Numbered from the stretch's first letter, positions 21,701 to 32,850 are shown. The stretch: DNA of 64,000 nucleotides from Symbiodinium natans (GCA_905221605.1 CAJNDS010002634.1:183501-247500); one strand, 5' to 3'. Notes: generated from the letters alone by a model not told the origin. Program-made: numbers and translations.

Positions 21701-24700
21701 CGAACCTCGAGGCCCCTGGGGGCGCTGAGGGTTTTCGGGGATTAATTTGGGATGTTCCCCCTTATACTAACAGTTACTCACAGTCCTTGATAGGGATTAT
21801 CATGGGGGGTACTGCAAATCCCTGTTAAGGACCGCTAGTAGAAGGGGGAACATCCGAAAAAACAAGGATGAGGGTGATCTTCAGTGGAAAGAGGTCCACC
21901 CCTACGCTGCAAAAGGCTAGGAGCCCTAAAGCCCCCCAAGCCTCTGGGGCTTCGGAGTTCTTCGCTTGCGGGCTCGGGGATCAGGCTCGAAGATTGCAGG
22001 GTTTCAGGGGTCTAAACCCTAAACCCTAAACCCTAAGCCCGAAGCCCTGAACCCTAAACCCTAAACCTAAACCCTAAAGCCCTTCTGGGCAGCCGCGGAC
22101 CGCTCATCTTGACACTTGTTTAGGGTTTAGGGTTTAGGGTTTAGGGTGAGGGTTTAGGGTTTAGGGTTTGGGGTTCAGGGCTTAGGGTTTAGGGTCTAGG
22201 GTTAAGGGTTTTTAGGGTTTGTGGTTTCGGGTGGAGGGTTTGGGCATCTGGTGCCTCGGGACTGTCGCGGGCGTGGTGACCCGAACGTGCTGTCATGCTC
22301 ATGTCCAGGGTGGCCTGTCTGAGGGTGGTCCCAGCAATCCCCCAAACCCAGAAGGCCTTGGGATGCTTCCCCTTATACGAGCCTTTGTGCTGCCCAAGCT
22401 GTAACTTTAGATCCTTAGGCTTTTTGGGCTTATTGGGTTTCCCCAGTATATCAGGCAGCTAAAAATCTGATTTATAGCTACCCCTCCTAAGTGCAGCCAA
22501 GGAACAGTCTTTAATAGGGACTATAGTACCCCTTTCCTATTATCCCTATAAAGGACTGATAGCTTTAGGGGGAACATCCCAACCCTAAACCCCTAAACTC
22601 CGGTGCCACGGCCCCTTTTAGAAGTATCACGTCGCTGTCGGTCTTCCAAATTGGGGGCATGGGTCTTGTTTTGTGTGGTTTGCTCTTTGAGCAGGCCGTC
22701 CACTCAAGGGTCGTTTGAGATGTTCCTTGGATGTGCCTAGACCGTAGTGATCCGATGTGGACATCGGGCTTCGAGGGATGTGGTGGGCATTGGGTCTTAC
22801 TGCTGTGGGTTTGTTCCTGGCCCGTGTGGTGGCTGGCATGTAGCGTAGCAGCGATGCCAAAGAGACCTACGAAAAAGAGACCTACGAACGTTGCCGGCCG
22901 TGTGAGCGTGAGCGACTAAACCCCTAAACCCTAACCCTAAATCCTAAATCCCGAAAAAAAGAAACCTGAGAGAGGACTACGAGGGAGGCCGGGAGCTGAC
23001 AGAACTCTCGAAGTTCGCAAAGGAGAACTTAGGACCCAGGCGCCCGGGCTGGGGGTGGTTTGTTGTTTTGGTTCAGGGGTTAGGTGGGGATGGGGCGGGG
23101 GGGGCGGCCCCTGCGGGGGGAGGTTTCAGATGGGTTTAGGGGGGTGGGGGGTTTGGGTTTATGACGGAGTGTGCAGGCTTTCTGAGCTTCCAGGTCTGAA
23201 CGCCACAGCCTCGAAGGCCTCAGTTCCCAGCCCTGACGGGTTGACCTGCAGCCAAGATTCCATGAGAAGCATTACCACTGAAATCGAAACCTTAAGCCCT
23301 AAACCCGAAACCCGAAACCCTAAGCCCTAAAACCTAAACCCGCAACCCTGAACCCTCCAAGCTGGGAGCCTTTCAGATCGCGAGGTGCGGCCCCGCCAAC
23401 TTGGAGCTCTGCGATGCAGTGTTTTGGCATTCTTTCTCAGGGGCCTTAATACCCTTAAATGACGGGCTTTTAGGGTTTAGGGTTTTTGGGTTTAAACCTG
23501 GTTTGCAAAGAGGGTTTAGGGTTTTGGGTTTCGGGTTCAGGGTTTAGGGCTTTCGGGATTAGGATGAAGGACGTGGCTCCCTTTCATCGTGTTAGGATCT
23601 CTATCTCAGGGCAGGGCATGCAGTTTCTGGGCTTTCTAAGGGTTAGTTTGGAGGCCATCTGACACAAAAGGCTTGACGGCCTCAGAGGGGACAAACCAGA
23701 GCTTAGCGTGACCCATTGTCGCTTGGGGTCGGTCATTGTCAAGGCATTGCGACCGATCGACCCCAAACCCTAAACCCTGACCCAAGTCGAGGGGCAACAA
23801 AAGAGCACGCTGAGGACAAGAAGAAACAGATCGAGGAGTTCCTGGCAATGCCAGCAGCTTCCTTGAAGAAGGACCGCTCGTTTAGGGTTTAGGGTTTTGG
23901 GGTATTTGGGGTTTAGGGTTTGGGTTTCGGTTGACTTGCTCTTAGTAGCGAAAATTGGGCTCCCGTTAGTCGCTTAACAAGGGTTGTCTACAGGGGATAT
24001 AAGGCACGTTAAGTTACCGCATGCCCTCATTCCCCATTCATTAAGACAGCATGCAGAGAGAAAGCATGAAGAGACCTAAAACCCAAAAACAACGCTAAGT
24101 TTTCTTCTTATGGGGATCAGAAGCAGGACTGCTATAGTTACATTGAATCTATTTGGCGGGGGGCACTCCAAACAACCCTGCTTTTCACTCTTGCTGAACC
24201 TTCAAGTAGCCCTCAGCCCTCAACCCAATTTGAACCCTCGGGAACCCTCGGGAACCTTCGGGAACCTTAGGGAGCCTTCGGGAACCTTCGGGAACCTTCG
24301 GGAGCCTTCGGGAACCTTAGGGAGCCTTAGGGGAGCCTTAGGGAGCCTTAGGGGAGCCTTAAAGTTAGGGAAGCTTGGGTTACAGACCCCCCTTAAGTTA
24401 GGGAAGCTTGGGTTACATACCCCCCTTGAACCCCTCCCATAAGGACCCGAATAAGCAAGCTTTGCACCTGCCAGGAGATCGAGGCGAAAGATGAGGTGCC
24501 GGTGAGAGTAGTCGGTTTGTAGGAAAATCAGGCGCCTGTGTATTTGGGATTCTGTAGGGACCCCTAATTCCGAGTATGGACCAATATGGAGTTTGTCGGG
24601 AATTACCTGGTATGTACGGGCGCACAGGTATCCCAAGTAGTTCTTCACAGTTTAGTCCGAGGCCCAAATCTGCAACATCAACTCTTTCTATGTGGTACTG

Positions 24701-27306
24701 GGCCCAAAGCCCATTCCCCCGGCTTTTCGGAGCACACAGCCCTAATGCAAACGGGACAAAGTGTGGCGGAGGAAAAAACCCACAAACATCCGGGAAAACC
24801 TCCAATAGCCCCGAAAACCAGCCCGGGGTGCCTATGTCTTATGGCCCTCATGCCTAAGATGCCCAGATGTCCCTCGTTTTCGGGGCTCGGTTCCCTTCAT
24901 CCCACCTCTTGAACGGCAAACAGGGGCCACCTTGAATCAGGAACAGTACACGCGGGGCAGGAAGCGCCCGTCTGTGAATCCGACACCCCAAACACCCTGC
25001 CAGGAGATCTCGGCAGCCAGCAAGGAGCACGAAAAGTTTGTGGAGTCGCTGCAGAAGCAGTACGAGGCAGGCTTTCGGGGACCACCCGCCCCCATCTTTG
25101 AGCGCATAGGGTGGTTCGCGAAGAGGGCGCTGAAGGATGGCGGACGCAGTTGCGAGATGTCGTCAGTTTAGGGTCTCGGGTCTAGGGTCCAGGGTCTAGG
25201 GTTTAGGGTCTAGGGTTTAGGGTTTAGGCTTTGGGGCGAAGTGAGCGCCAGCGCCTTTCTTTGAAAGGAGTCCGAGAAGAAGCTGACGGATGCCAAGCAG
25301 CGCATCAAGGACCCCTCTGCTCTTCCGGACGCTTGTTCCCCCAGCATGCAGCTAGACACTCAAGCCCGATAAGTTAAAGTTCCAACTGCAGAGCCCAAAA
25401 CCCGAAAGCCTGCAATGGGTGATGTTGAACTTTCCTAGGTAGGACCTGAACCCTACTGTGAACCCTAAACCCTGAACCCTATACCCTAAAGCCCAACGCC
25501 GCAAGCCGGCAGGAGGCAAAACAAGAAGCTCTAAACCCCTACTTGGAGGTTCATGGCCACTTTTAGGTGGGGTCATAAGTAGGATAACTATACGTATAAC
25601 TGGTCATAAGCTTGTTTAGGGTACGTTTAACCCTACTTTGTACCACCCATGAACCTTCGCCGGAGGACAGTGGGCTCGGGCTGATGAAGGCCGTGAAGGC
25701 GTACCGGAAGACGGCACCTCGCATGCCGATCCTTTGAGGGTGTAGGGTTCAGGGTTTAGGGTTTGGGGTTGCTATAGGGGGGAGAGGACTTTTAGAGGTT
25801 GTGTCGCAGCACATGAGAATGTGGAGCTATAGAGTTCCTTACTATGGTCTTCTGCAACCTGGGTGGCTTCGGGTTTAGGGGTCGGGTGCACACCTCCTCA
25901 CCAGACGAGGAAGCCGACTCCGAACAGAACACTGGCACAAACACGACGGGTTGTGTGGGGCATGTCCTCGCATGAGGGTTTGGGGTTCTTGGCTTAGGGT
26001 GATCTGGAACCACCAATCGAATGCCAAAGTGCTGTTTCAGTGCTGACGGCCATTTTGCTTCTGTGGCCACATCTTCCATTCTTGTTTGGATGCTACTCTG
26101 CAAGAATTGGCAGCATCTTGAAGCTGCTGGCCAAACTGCCAAAGTACACAACGGCATGTACCACAACACCATAAGTGTCGACCCCGTGTAAATCCAACAT
26201 GACCAACACTTCTCCACAAGATGATGCCGAAAGGTTTAGGGTTTAGGGTTTAGGGCTTAGGGCTTAGGGTTTAGGGTTTAGGGTTTAGCTTACCGTTGAC
26301 ACACGGTCCACGTCAACGAACGAGACGCGGGCCTTCTCTGCAGATTGGGAACACAATAGCTGGTTGGGGGGGGGGGGCAAGCAAACGGCTCGTCATGTCT
26401 GGTGTTATCTCCAACTGTCTCCGACTGAATTTTATTCCTTCTCAGCGTTCTGGATAGGAGGCCCGACCCTCACACACACACATACACACATCGACGATCT
26501 GAAGCCGGAGGCTTACACTACAGGCTTGGGATCTAACCAAGAAGCCGGTTCAGCACCCCCTGCCCCACCGAGACATCTCCCTTTGCGGTCCCTCACCGCG
26601 CCTGTCTCAAACAACTTGCAACCTCCAACCCAACCCAAACCTGATACTCTTTCTGTCTATGCTGAGCTCACACCACGTGCATCATCGGCTTACAAAGCAG
26701 CGGTTTCGGCACATCAGACAACGGCCCCCTGCAATGTTTACGAACCTACATCTGGTCAGAGATACCCTCGTGGGACGCTGGACACTCGCGACCTCGCTCA
26801 CGCCCAATACTCTTGGTGGAAGATGTCTTCAATGTGTCTTGTGAGGAGGTCCCTCTTTACACACCCCACCCTTTTCTTGAAAGAGGAGGGAGGTTGCGTC
26901 TCCGTTGAGCCACCTGATGGCGCATGTCAGGCTTTCAAACCTTCATCACAAGAAAGCCGCCGCGGGTTCTCGTGCTCTCCTTGAACGGTGTATTTCCAGG
27001 GCTATAGACTCTTTTGGCTTAAGGGTCGCTCCCCTCTTCTTATTCAAGGGGCGATTCAAGTTAAGCTGCAAGGCTTTGTGGCCGCTGCGGGCCAGGAATC
27101 AAGCCATCCAAGGGCCTGCAACAAAAGCGGTTTAGGGTTTAGGGTTCAGGGTTCACGGTTGGGGTTTAGGGTTTACGGGTGGGGGCTTGTGGTTACAGTG
27201 GTTCTAGGGCTCAGTTGGCTAGTTTTTTCAAGCTCACTGCAAGTTCACGCAAACCATGCCACAGACCCCATGTCCGCACTCCAAGGTCAAGAAGGAGGAG
27301 CTCTGA
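18733..27306 (+). CDS. Protein disulfide isomerase-like protein, one thioredoxin domain, ER type
   Basis: Forms and shuffles disulfides in the endoplasmic reticulum. Exons: 18733-about 18804 (MKSALFLSLFAAAGAIELTK, signal peptide); 19903-19944 (VFVKFFAPWCGHCK, CGHC active site); 20535-about 20609 (AMKKDWDKLMKEYASHD); 20790-about 20819 (DCIGEGKAMC); about 21650-21711 (VGVEGFPTIKYGDPANLE, cis-Pro); 22975-23039 (DYEGGRELTELSKFAKENLG); 23385-23418 (CGPANLELCDA); 23815-23871 (DKKKQIEEFLAMPAASLKK); 24475-24495 (EIEAKDE); about 25007-25066 (ISAASKEHEKFVESLQKQYE); 25268-25309 (ESEKKLTDAKQRIK); 25666-25713 (DSGLGLMKAVKAYRKT); 27286-27306 (VKKEEL, stop). The helical C-terminal half is typical of algal single-domain PDI. 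Without the last GC-AG intron the reading would end APRMPIL at 25735-25737 and lack an ER-retention signal. One short exon between 18804 and 19903 is unresolved. GT, GC and GA donors are all used. Confidence 0.9.
19187..19230 (-). repeat. Short CCCTAAA-type run in PDI intron
   Basis: Four to five irregular units, upstream of the active-site exon. Confidence 0.7.
19348..19480 (+). repeat. TTTAGGG/TTCGGGG run broken by A-rich tags
   Basis: Units interrupted by GGGTTCAAAAAAGGG and GGATGCAAAAGGG, the same kind of A-run junction seen at 13427 and 16226. Confidence 0.75.
21358..21473. mobile_element. Family B inverted-repeat element, complete
   Basis: TTGGAGGTTCATGGGTAGTT pairs with AACTACCCATGAACCTTCAA; in a PDI intron. 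Confidence 0.92.
21479..21584. mobile_element. Family A element
   Basis: GATGTTCCCCCCC to GGGGAACGTCCC, with a C14 run in the centre. Six bases from the family B element on its left. Confidence 0.85.
21748..21855. mobile_element. Family A element, complete
   Basis: GGGATGTTCCCCCTTATACT pairs with AGTAGAAGGGGGAACATCC. A 9-base extra stretch (TTACTCACA) lies inside the left arm. Confidence 0.92.
22015..22080 (-). repeat. CCCTAAA array
   Basis: Nine irregular units in a PDI intron, followed 35 bases later by an array in the opposite orientation. Confidence 0.93.
22115..22215 (+). repeat. TTTAGGG array
   Basis: About 13 units with TTCAGGG and TCTAGGG variants. With 22015-22080 it brackets only about 40 bases (CTTCTGGGCAGCCGCGGACC and following), which I cannot identify as an exon. 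Confidence 0.93.
22360..22580. mobile_element. Family A element split by an insertion
   Basis: Left end GGATGCTTCCCCTTATACGA at 22361, about 115 unrelated bases, then AACAGTCTTTAATAGGGA through GGGGGAACATCCC at 22580. Confidence 0.65.
22918..22950 (-). repeat. Short CCCTAAA run 5' of a PDI exon
   Basis: Four units, ending 25 bases before the exon at 22975. Confidence 0.85.
23285..23360 (-). repeat. CCCTAAA/CCCGAAA run 5' of a PDI exon
   Basis: Ten irregular units preceding the exon at 23385. Confidence 0.88.
23461..23560 (+). repeat. TTTAGGG run 3' of a PDI exon
   Basis: Broken units, including the tag GTTTGCAAAGAGGGTTTAGG. Confidence 0.85.
23877..23930 (+). repeat. TTTAGGG run starting at the end of a PDI exon
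   Basis: Begins at CGCTCGTTTAGGG, within ten bases of the probable donor at 23872. Confidence 0.88.
24225..24370 (+). repeat. 11-mer tandem array GGGAACCTTCG / GGGAGCCTTAG
   Basis: About 13 units. The related sequence GGGAACCTTAGGGAAGCTTA occurs at 35067-35115. Confidence 0.92.
25168..25235 (+). repeat. TTTAGGG/TCTAGGG run in a PDI intron
   Basis: Eight units with TC and CC variants between the exons at 25007 and 25268. Confidence 0.92.
25539..25658. mobile_element. Family B element, right end trimmed
   Basis: CTACTTGGAGGTTCATGGCC at the left, CACCCATGAACCTTCG at the right; ends seven bases before the exon at 25666. Confidence 0.9.
26224..26290 (+). repeat. TTTAGGG array in the last PDI intron
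   Basis: Nine units, two of them GCTTAGG. Confidence 0.93.
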
Positions 27307-27840
27307 GTAGCCTCCAAGAGCTAGACGGCGAGAGGGTGTTGTTCGGTTTACCCGAGATTTCTGGGCGGATTCTGGGTTTACGGTTTAAGGTGTTCGGGCT
27401 GGCAAAACCTTAAGGCCCGCCGTGCGCAGTCTCCTGCGAAAACCTCTGGGGCTCTTGGGGGCCCCCAGAATCCGTAGTCGAACGAACAGCCCAAAATAGG
27501 AGTTTTGATGGCGATGGAACAGTGTACAATTTTGACATTTTGCGATGTCACGTGCGAAAGGGCACTCCGTAGATGGCTTGGCACAGCTGCTGCTTCGGCG
27601 CGAAGCGCGGTACCTGCCCACCCTTCGGCTGCTGCTGTTGGGTTGGCATCTCCCTGCGTGGAGAAAAAAAAAGGAGGGCCCCGCTAGCCATACCATGCCT
27701 TTCACCGAGTCTGCAGTTGCAACTTCCCACATGATGGGCGTCCGTCCGCCCGTGTGTGTCCGTGTGTGTGTGTGTGTGCGCGCGCAATGGAGGATGACGA
27801 GTAGAGGGGGATCAGGGCAAAGGGTTTGTTGGGTTGTTTA

Positions 27841-27987
27841 GGGGCTCATGGTGCTTATGAACCCAATTCTAACTGTACTGATAACCCGATCATCACCATA
27901 TCAGGGCACTTAAGGAGCTTATAAATGGGTTACAAGTCCGGTTTGAATATTTTGAATTGGGTTATAAGTACCATGAACCTCCAAGCG
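27841..27987. mobile_element. Family B element, GGTTATA subtype
   Basis: GCTCATGGTGCTTATGAACC pairs with GGTTATAAGTACCATGAACC; interior AACCCAATTCTAACTGTAC. Confidence 0.88.
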
Positions 27988-28580
27988 GGGCTTGGGAATG
28001 TCCCCTTGGGACAAGTAGGTCCGGCGAAGAGCTGGTGCGGAAAGCATGCGTGATCATTGTCTGGGTATAGTAAATACAGGCACGAGCAGGAAAGCCATTA
28101 AAGACATGCACATAAGTGAATCAAGCAACCTATGTGATGTGGACTGTACACTCTGTACCCCTCGATGCCCTCAAAACCTCGGAACTCCGACCCCCCATAG
28201 TACGAAAGCAGGGAGCACATGCCCAGGAAGTCGGAGCAAGACGATTTTGCGAGGCTCCTTGGGGACACTGAGGAGGCGGGAGATCGTGGATTCAGGGTTG
28301 TTTAACCTTCGCAGGCTCATGTGAGGAAGTCCGATTCACCGAGGAACCAAGATTCACCAATCCACCGCCTACATGCATCATGTCCTTCGTCGTGTGGTGC
28401 TCGTAAGCACTTGCAGAGGTCGAGCAGTAGGATAACCCCTCAGGTGTAGTCCTGAACGCCGCGGAAGCAATGAAGTACAGGCCGAATCACAAAACGAAGG
28501 CCAAAGCCACAACACGCTCACAAAACAGCGAGGGCAACGCTGGGGCCTGTGCTAGCAACGGGTTTAGGGTTTCAGAGTTT

Positions 28581-28706
28581 GTAGTTGAAGGGTCATGGGT
28601 AGGTACAAGTAGGCTTAAGTACCCAAAATAGGGGGTTAGAACCAGCTATGGTTACCCTGACCCTACTTATAACCACTTAGAACTACCCATGGACCTCCAA
28701 GTAGGG
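28581..28706. mobile_element. Family B element, complete
   Basis: GTTGAAGGGTCATGGGTAGG against CTACCCATGGACCTCCAAGT. Confidence 0.9.
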
Positions 28707-28809
28707 TTTGCAACCAAGGGTGCCCATCTGCAAAGAGGGCTCCCTTACCGTTTCCCGAACACGAGCCGCGGCGCTTTGCGAGCGTTTGGCCCAATGTGGG
28801 GGTCCTTGA

Positions 28810-28925
28810 AACCTGAAACCCCAAACCCCAAACCCCAAACCCCAAACCCCAAACCCCAAACCCCAAACCCCAAACCCTAAACCCTAAACCCTAAAACCCT
28901 AAACCCCTAAACCCTAAACCCAAAA
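28810..28925 (-). repeat. CCCCAAA block followed by CCCTAAA
   Basis: About ten uniform CCCCAAA units and then five CCCTAAA units: another homogenised variant block. Confidence 0.95.
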
Positions 28926-29887
28926 GCATCCTTCGGCCCTTGCAACCCCCTCCTTTTCCCCTTCTCTGCGGTGCAGCCGAAACGAAGCCAAGCCCGATTG
29001 AGAGATCTTTCTCAGGCCATGCCGGGCCTTCGAGCTGAAAGCCCCTAGTGTTACTAATTACTATTTGCATGATTGCGATTATAGTACTTGTTTTCCTATT
29101 ATTACTACTTTTTTTATGATTGCTAGATTATAGTACTTGTATTCCTATTATTACTACTTGTTTATGATTATGATTATGACCTTTCTTTTGCAGCAGAACC
29201 CATTTGAAAGGCAGCACATTCTGCCTGCGAACCCTCAAGCAGCCTCTGTGAGGATCTCCGAACGCAACTGGCCGTTGCCCCAGCACGCGGTCGACGGCAC
29301 TGATTGCACCCTGGGGGCTGAATATTTTCGGGCCGCAGGTGCTGGTGCCGGCATACTCTGAGGTTAAGGGCAAGAAGGATCCCAGAAAGAGTTTAAATTA
29401 CAGGGTGCACTTTGCTGCATCTCCAAAACCGGAGATCCGGCTCCCTGAGCCTTTACGAGGTGAACCGAGGGGTTAAAACTCTACACCTTGGACCACAAAC
29501 TCTTTGCCCAAACCGTCGAACCTGCAGGGGGTGCACGCTCAGAAATGCTCGGAGCTTCAGGGTAGGGGTACAAGGTTGTAGACGCAGAGTAAGACCCGAC
29601 TTCTTGTGTTCCACAAATCCTAAACCCAAAACCTTGAACCAAAGACAGCGGACATGCATGTCCGATTTATGCCTAGAGTTCACAGTCCACCGCATCGGGG
29701 TCGACGAGTTGCCCAGGCCCGCACCCCCACTCCCCCTCACCCGCCCTAGCACCGGAGCCTAAATTGCCTAAATAAGGTCACCAAGATCATGCCCTAACAG
29801 CCTCCAGATGTTTCTTTCATAGTACAAGCCTCATCTTCAGCGCAACAGACTTCGGTCCGCTTTACCCGAGATATGGGGGGTTACGAT

Positions 29888-29943
29888 ATTAGGGGTACCT
29901 TATTGGGGTCCTTCTTAACAGGGGATCCTACTCTTTGGGGCCT
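29888..29943. mobile_element. Family D element
   Basis: TTAGGGGTACCTTATTGGGG, TCCTTCTTAACAGGGGATCC and TACTCTTTGGG; a second copy is at 60405. Confidence 0.6.
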
Positions 29944-29971
29944 TCTGTTGCCCGGCCAAATGCCCGTGCAG

Positions 29972-30022
29972 GAGGCGAAGAGCTTGGAGCTCACCACTGA
30001 GCAGGAGCAAGAGCTCGTGTAG
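29972..30022 (+). CDS. Probable C-terminal exon of an unidentified gene
   Basis: After acceptor CCCGTGCAG the frame reads EAKSLELTTEQEQELV and stops at TAG 30020-30022. It is short, but the codon choice and charged helical character resemble the true exons here. No upstream partner was identified. Confidence 0.4.
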   Translation, partial: EAKSLELTTEQEQELV

Positions 30023-30750
30023 GGGCGTTGACGCATGATGCAAATTCTGAAGTTCCATGCAGTTCTGTTCGTTAGGAGCCATATACAGTATGTGGCTATG
30101 TTAATATTGAGAACTATTAAGGCGGAAGCTTGTGGGTCAGGGGTCTGAGGGTTTAGGAGGGCCCTTCAACACTTTGGAGTTTGGCTTTTCTGGGTCTACT
30201 GGGTTGCGAAAATGGTTTCAGGGCTCAAGGGGTTCTAGAGTTTGGGGTTTTGGGTTCAGTGGTTGCTCCTCCGTCACAGGATCTCCGGCAGAAGGATGTG
30301 GGGAGCCTCGATCCAGGGTGTTGGGCGATGCCTTCAAGCAGAACAGCCCCAAAAGGGCTTGCCTGCATCGTGGCCTTCTGCTCTACTTCCACTTAGTATG
30401 AGTCGTATAATGTAGGTAGCAAAGGACCTGTCATCTAGATCGGCGCCCGCATCTCCAGTGCAGGTGTATTCAAGAGCCAGGGAGGGTTTGGAGGTCGTCC
30501 GGCCTAAACAGAGAGAACCCTGAGTGGAGATAAGCATGGGGACCACCCTGCGCAAGGACAGCATGCACAAATCGAGAAATGTACGAAGCGGAGAACGCAA
30601 AGTGCGCACCAGAAGTTACTGTACAGACATCACAGGACTGGACACCATGTCTGAGCAGGCCTCGACAGCACATGTTTCCTCATGAGGCATGCGGCGTTCC
30701 AATTGTAAACTGAAACAAATAGCGTCAAGCTACAACAGCCCCCTAACCTT

Positions 30751-30832
30751 GAGATGTTCTCCCACTAGCAGTTCTTACAGGGATTATAGCAACCCCGATG
30801 AAGGACTGTTAGCATAAGGGGGGAACATCCCA
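30751..30832. mobile_element. Family A element, shortened
   Basis: GAGATGTTCTCCCACTAGCA to GCATAAGGGGGGAACATCC; one inner arm is truncated. Confidence 0.85.
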
Positions 30833-30934
30833 ACCCCAACTCCTTAAATGCTCAAGACGTCAGCTGCTTCTGCCCAAGCCTCCCGGCTTTTCCGCCTGGG
30901 AGCCCATCCGGGCTCTTCGCGAGGCCCCCGAAGG

Positions 30935-31058
30935 TAGGGTTTAGGGTTTAGGGTTTAGGGTTTAGGGTTTAGGGTTTAGGGTTTAGGGTTTAGGGTTTAG
31001 GGTTTAGGGTTTAGGGTTTAGGGTTTAGGGTTTAGGGTTTAGGGTTTAGGGTTTAGGG
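30935..31058 (+). repeat. Long perfect TTTAGGG array
   Basis: Seventeen units without a single variant, which suggests recent origin or continuing homogenisation. Confidence 0.97.
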
Positions 31059-31450
31059 GTCTCGACATAAGTCCTCAGTTCCTTGATTGCGTTGGGGCAG
31101 ACTTGTAGGATTCTGGTGCGAATCTCGGGGGTCTCTTTGGCTTCACGTCCTGGGTTGCTTGGCTCTCTAAGTTGGCTTTGCATGAGGAAGGTTATTTTGC
31201 CCATGCCTCGTGCAGCTGAAACTTGGGCACTTGGCGACGTTGGAGTCCGCGGGCTTAAAGCCCAAAAATCCGGCCCATTATAAGCCACTGCAGCCTGAAG
31301 GCTCCGCAAGTCTCATGGGCTTGAAGCTGAGTTCCTAAACCCAACTCCCTGAACCCTAAAGGCACCCAAAATCCAACTTCAGGGGTCAACCCTACTGTAA
31401 AGGCCCCTAAGCCCTGAACCCGAAGCCTTGCACCCAAAATCCAAATTGAG

Positions 31451-31675
31451 GGCATGTCCTTCAGCGAGCCGGAAGCCTGCGACAGCAGCCAGGGTGAGGA
31501 CAGGGTCCTATTTCTAAGCCCGAATGTGAGCCGGAAATGCCAGGAGCGAACCCTGAAACCTAAACCCTAAACCTTAAAACCTAAAACCTAAACCCTAAAC
31601 CCTACCGCAAGGATGACTCCGGCTCGGAGTTAGAGAACGATGCCAAACTGCCGCAGCCGTCGGCAGACCGGCTGG
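31451..31675 (+). CDS. Two unassigned exon-like segments
   Basis: 31451-31493 reads GMSFSEPEACDSSQ up to a GTGAGG donor; 31612-about 31675 reads DDSGSELENDAKLPQPSADR after a CAAG acceptor. Both are acidic and Ser-rich. They do not join directly in frame, so an exon may be missing. CCCTAAA units precede the second and TTTAGGG units follow it. Confidence 0.35.
31556..31602 (-). repeat. CCCTAAA run 5' of the exon at 31612
   Basis: Six irregular units ending ten bases before the acceptor. Confidence 0.88.
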
Positions 31676-31754
31676 GACTTGTGCTGTCATCAATTCAAGG
31701 GCTATTTGTTTACCGGGCCCTTGTTGGTCATTCATCTTCTGGGGTGGGCCGCTT

Positions 31755-31830
31755 GGGGTTTAGGGTTTAGGGTTTAGGGGATGTTTAGGGTTTAGGGTTT
31801 AGGGTTTAGGGTTTAGGGTTTAGGGCATTG
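31755..31830 (+). repeat. TTTAGGG array
   Basis: Ten units with one GGGGATG interruption. Confidence 0.95.
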
Positions 31831-32249
31831 ACATGTGCGGCAGATGGCCAGCGTACTGCCTTGAAGGAAAGGGGCTTGAATGCCAAGTTGTTCCAGACTG
31901 CACCGTCCAATTGGAAGAAGAGAGTTCCAGATATTTCTGTTGCATGCGGGCCTTAGTCAAGCCCTAAACCGCATTCCCGACCCAGCAGAAAGGCCAAGTC
32001 CTTCCCAGGCAGCATCGGTCATGAACCTCACTGCGCATAGGGAGCACGCCGTGCCCCAAGACCTCTGAGGCACTCGGTTTTCATGCCCATCTGGGACCCT
32101 TGACTTGAAGCCTTGAAACGAACTTTAGGGTTTAGGCTTCAGGTTTCAGTTTCTGAGAGGCCTGTTGCCAAAAAGGTTTCAGTGTCGAGGATCTAGTTCA
32201 AACGCCCTGCATGAGCTACTCGACAGCGCGGCTTGGGCTTGACTGCATA

Positions 32250-32352
32250 ACATAGGGGTCGGAAGAATTACTAATAGTATTCCCTTGTATGGTCCATGTT
32301 TGATTAACACTAATCGGCTGCAAAACCCCTGTTCTCGTGAATAAGGCCCCTA
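32250..32352. mobile_element. Family E element
   Basis: ATAGGGGTCGGAAGAATTAC at the left; CCCTGTTCTCGTGAATAAGG near the right end. Confidence 0.75.
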
Positions 32353-32519
32353 GAGTAACGACTTTTTTTAAAACAATAATTCTTATGGAGCTGTGGTGGA
32401 TAGTATGCAATGCCAGGTCTGCCCCCTTCGATTGGCGACCCCCCCCCCCCCACCCGCACCAAACAAAGGACGACTCCAAACCCCAAAACCTGGTATTTGT
32501 GAACTCCCTAGACCTATCC

Positions 32520-32600
32520 TCCCTAAACCCTGAACCCTAAACCCTAAACCCTAAACCCTAAACCCTAAGCCCTAACCCGTAAATTAGACCTTAAACCCCA
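32520..32600 (-). repeat. CCCTAAA array
   Basis: Nine units preceding the exon at about 32623. Confidence 0.93.
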
Positions 32601-32622
32601 AAGCCCCAAAAACTTCCCGAGA

Positions 32623-32691
32623 GCCCAGGCGAGGGAGCTGCTGCTGCAGGCACAGCATCGGGTTGTGTGCAAGCTTAGAACCCCTCCAAAG
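32623..32691 (+). CDS. Unassigned exon whose donor is the first telomere repeat
   Basis: Reads AQARELLLQAQHRVVCKLR then TPPK, ending in phase 0 at AAG|GTTTAGGG. Helical and basic. CCCTAAA lies upstream and TTTAGGG starts at the splice site. It could belong with the basic segment ARSLRKRAEIQA near 33366-33401. Confidence 0.4.
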
Positions 32692-32735
32692 GTTTAGGGT
32701 TTAGGGTTTAGGGTTTAGGGTTTAGGGTTTAGGCT
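32692..32735 (+). repeat. TTTAGGG array at a donor site
   Basis: Six units; the first supplies the GT of the preceding exon. Confidence 0.95.
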
Positions 32736-32765
32736 TTAAAAGCCCCATAAAAGCCCTACAGCTTG

Positions 32766-32850
32766 TGATGTTCCCCCTTATACTAGCAGTCCTTGTTAGG
32801 GATTACGGTACCCCCTATTCTACGGCCTATGAAGGACTGTTAGTATATGG
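32766..32850. mobile_element. Family A element
   Basis: TGATGTTCCCCCTTATACTA on the left; AAGGACTGTTAGTATATGG on the right, where the outermost bases have decayed. Confidence 0.85.

Larger units (their letters stand above)
27307..29971. other. Intergenic stretch with elements, no firm gene
   Basis: Includes CA/CG microsatellite at 27747-27786, two family B copies and one CCCTAAA block. Two stretches look exon-like but are unassigned: about 28027-28070 (SGEELVRKACVI) and 29193-29361 (QQNPFERQHILPANP after a TTTTGCAG acceptor). Confidence 0.4.

Noticed and set aside
26364-26984. 206-codon ORF (MGGGGKQTARHV..) in the last PDI intron
   Set aside because: No motif, no leader relic and CA-repeat content. 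Proposed splicing places it inside an intron, so probably a chance frame.
30935-31058. Regular repeats considered as CRISPR or as a true chromosome end
   Set aside because: The units are contiguous 7-mers without spacers, in eukaryotic DNA, and are internal to the window with unique sequence on both sides.
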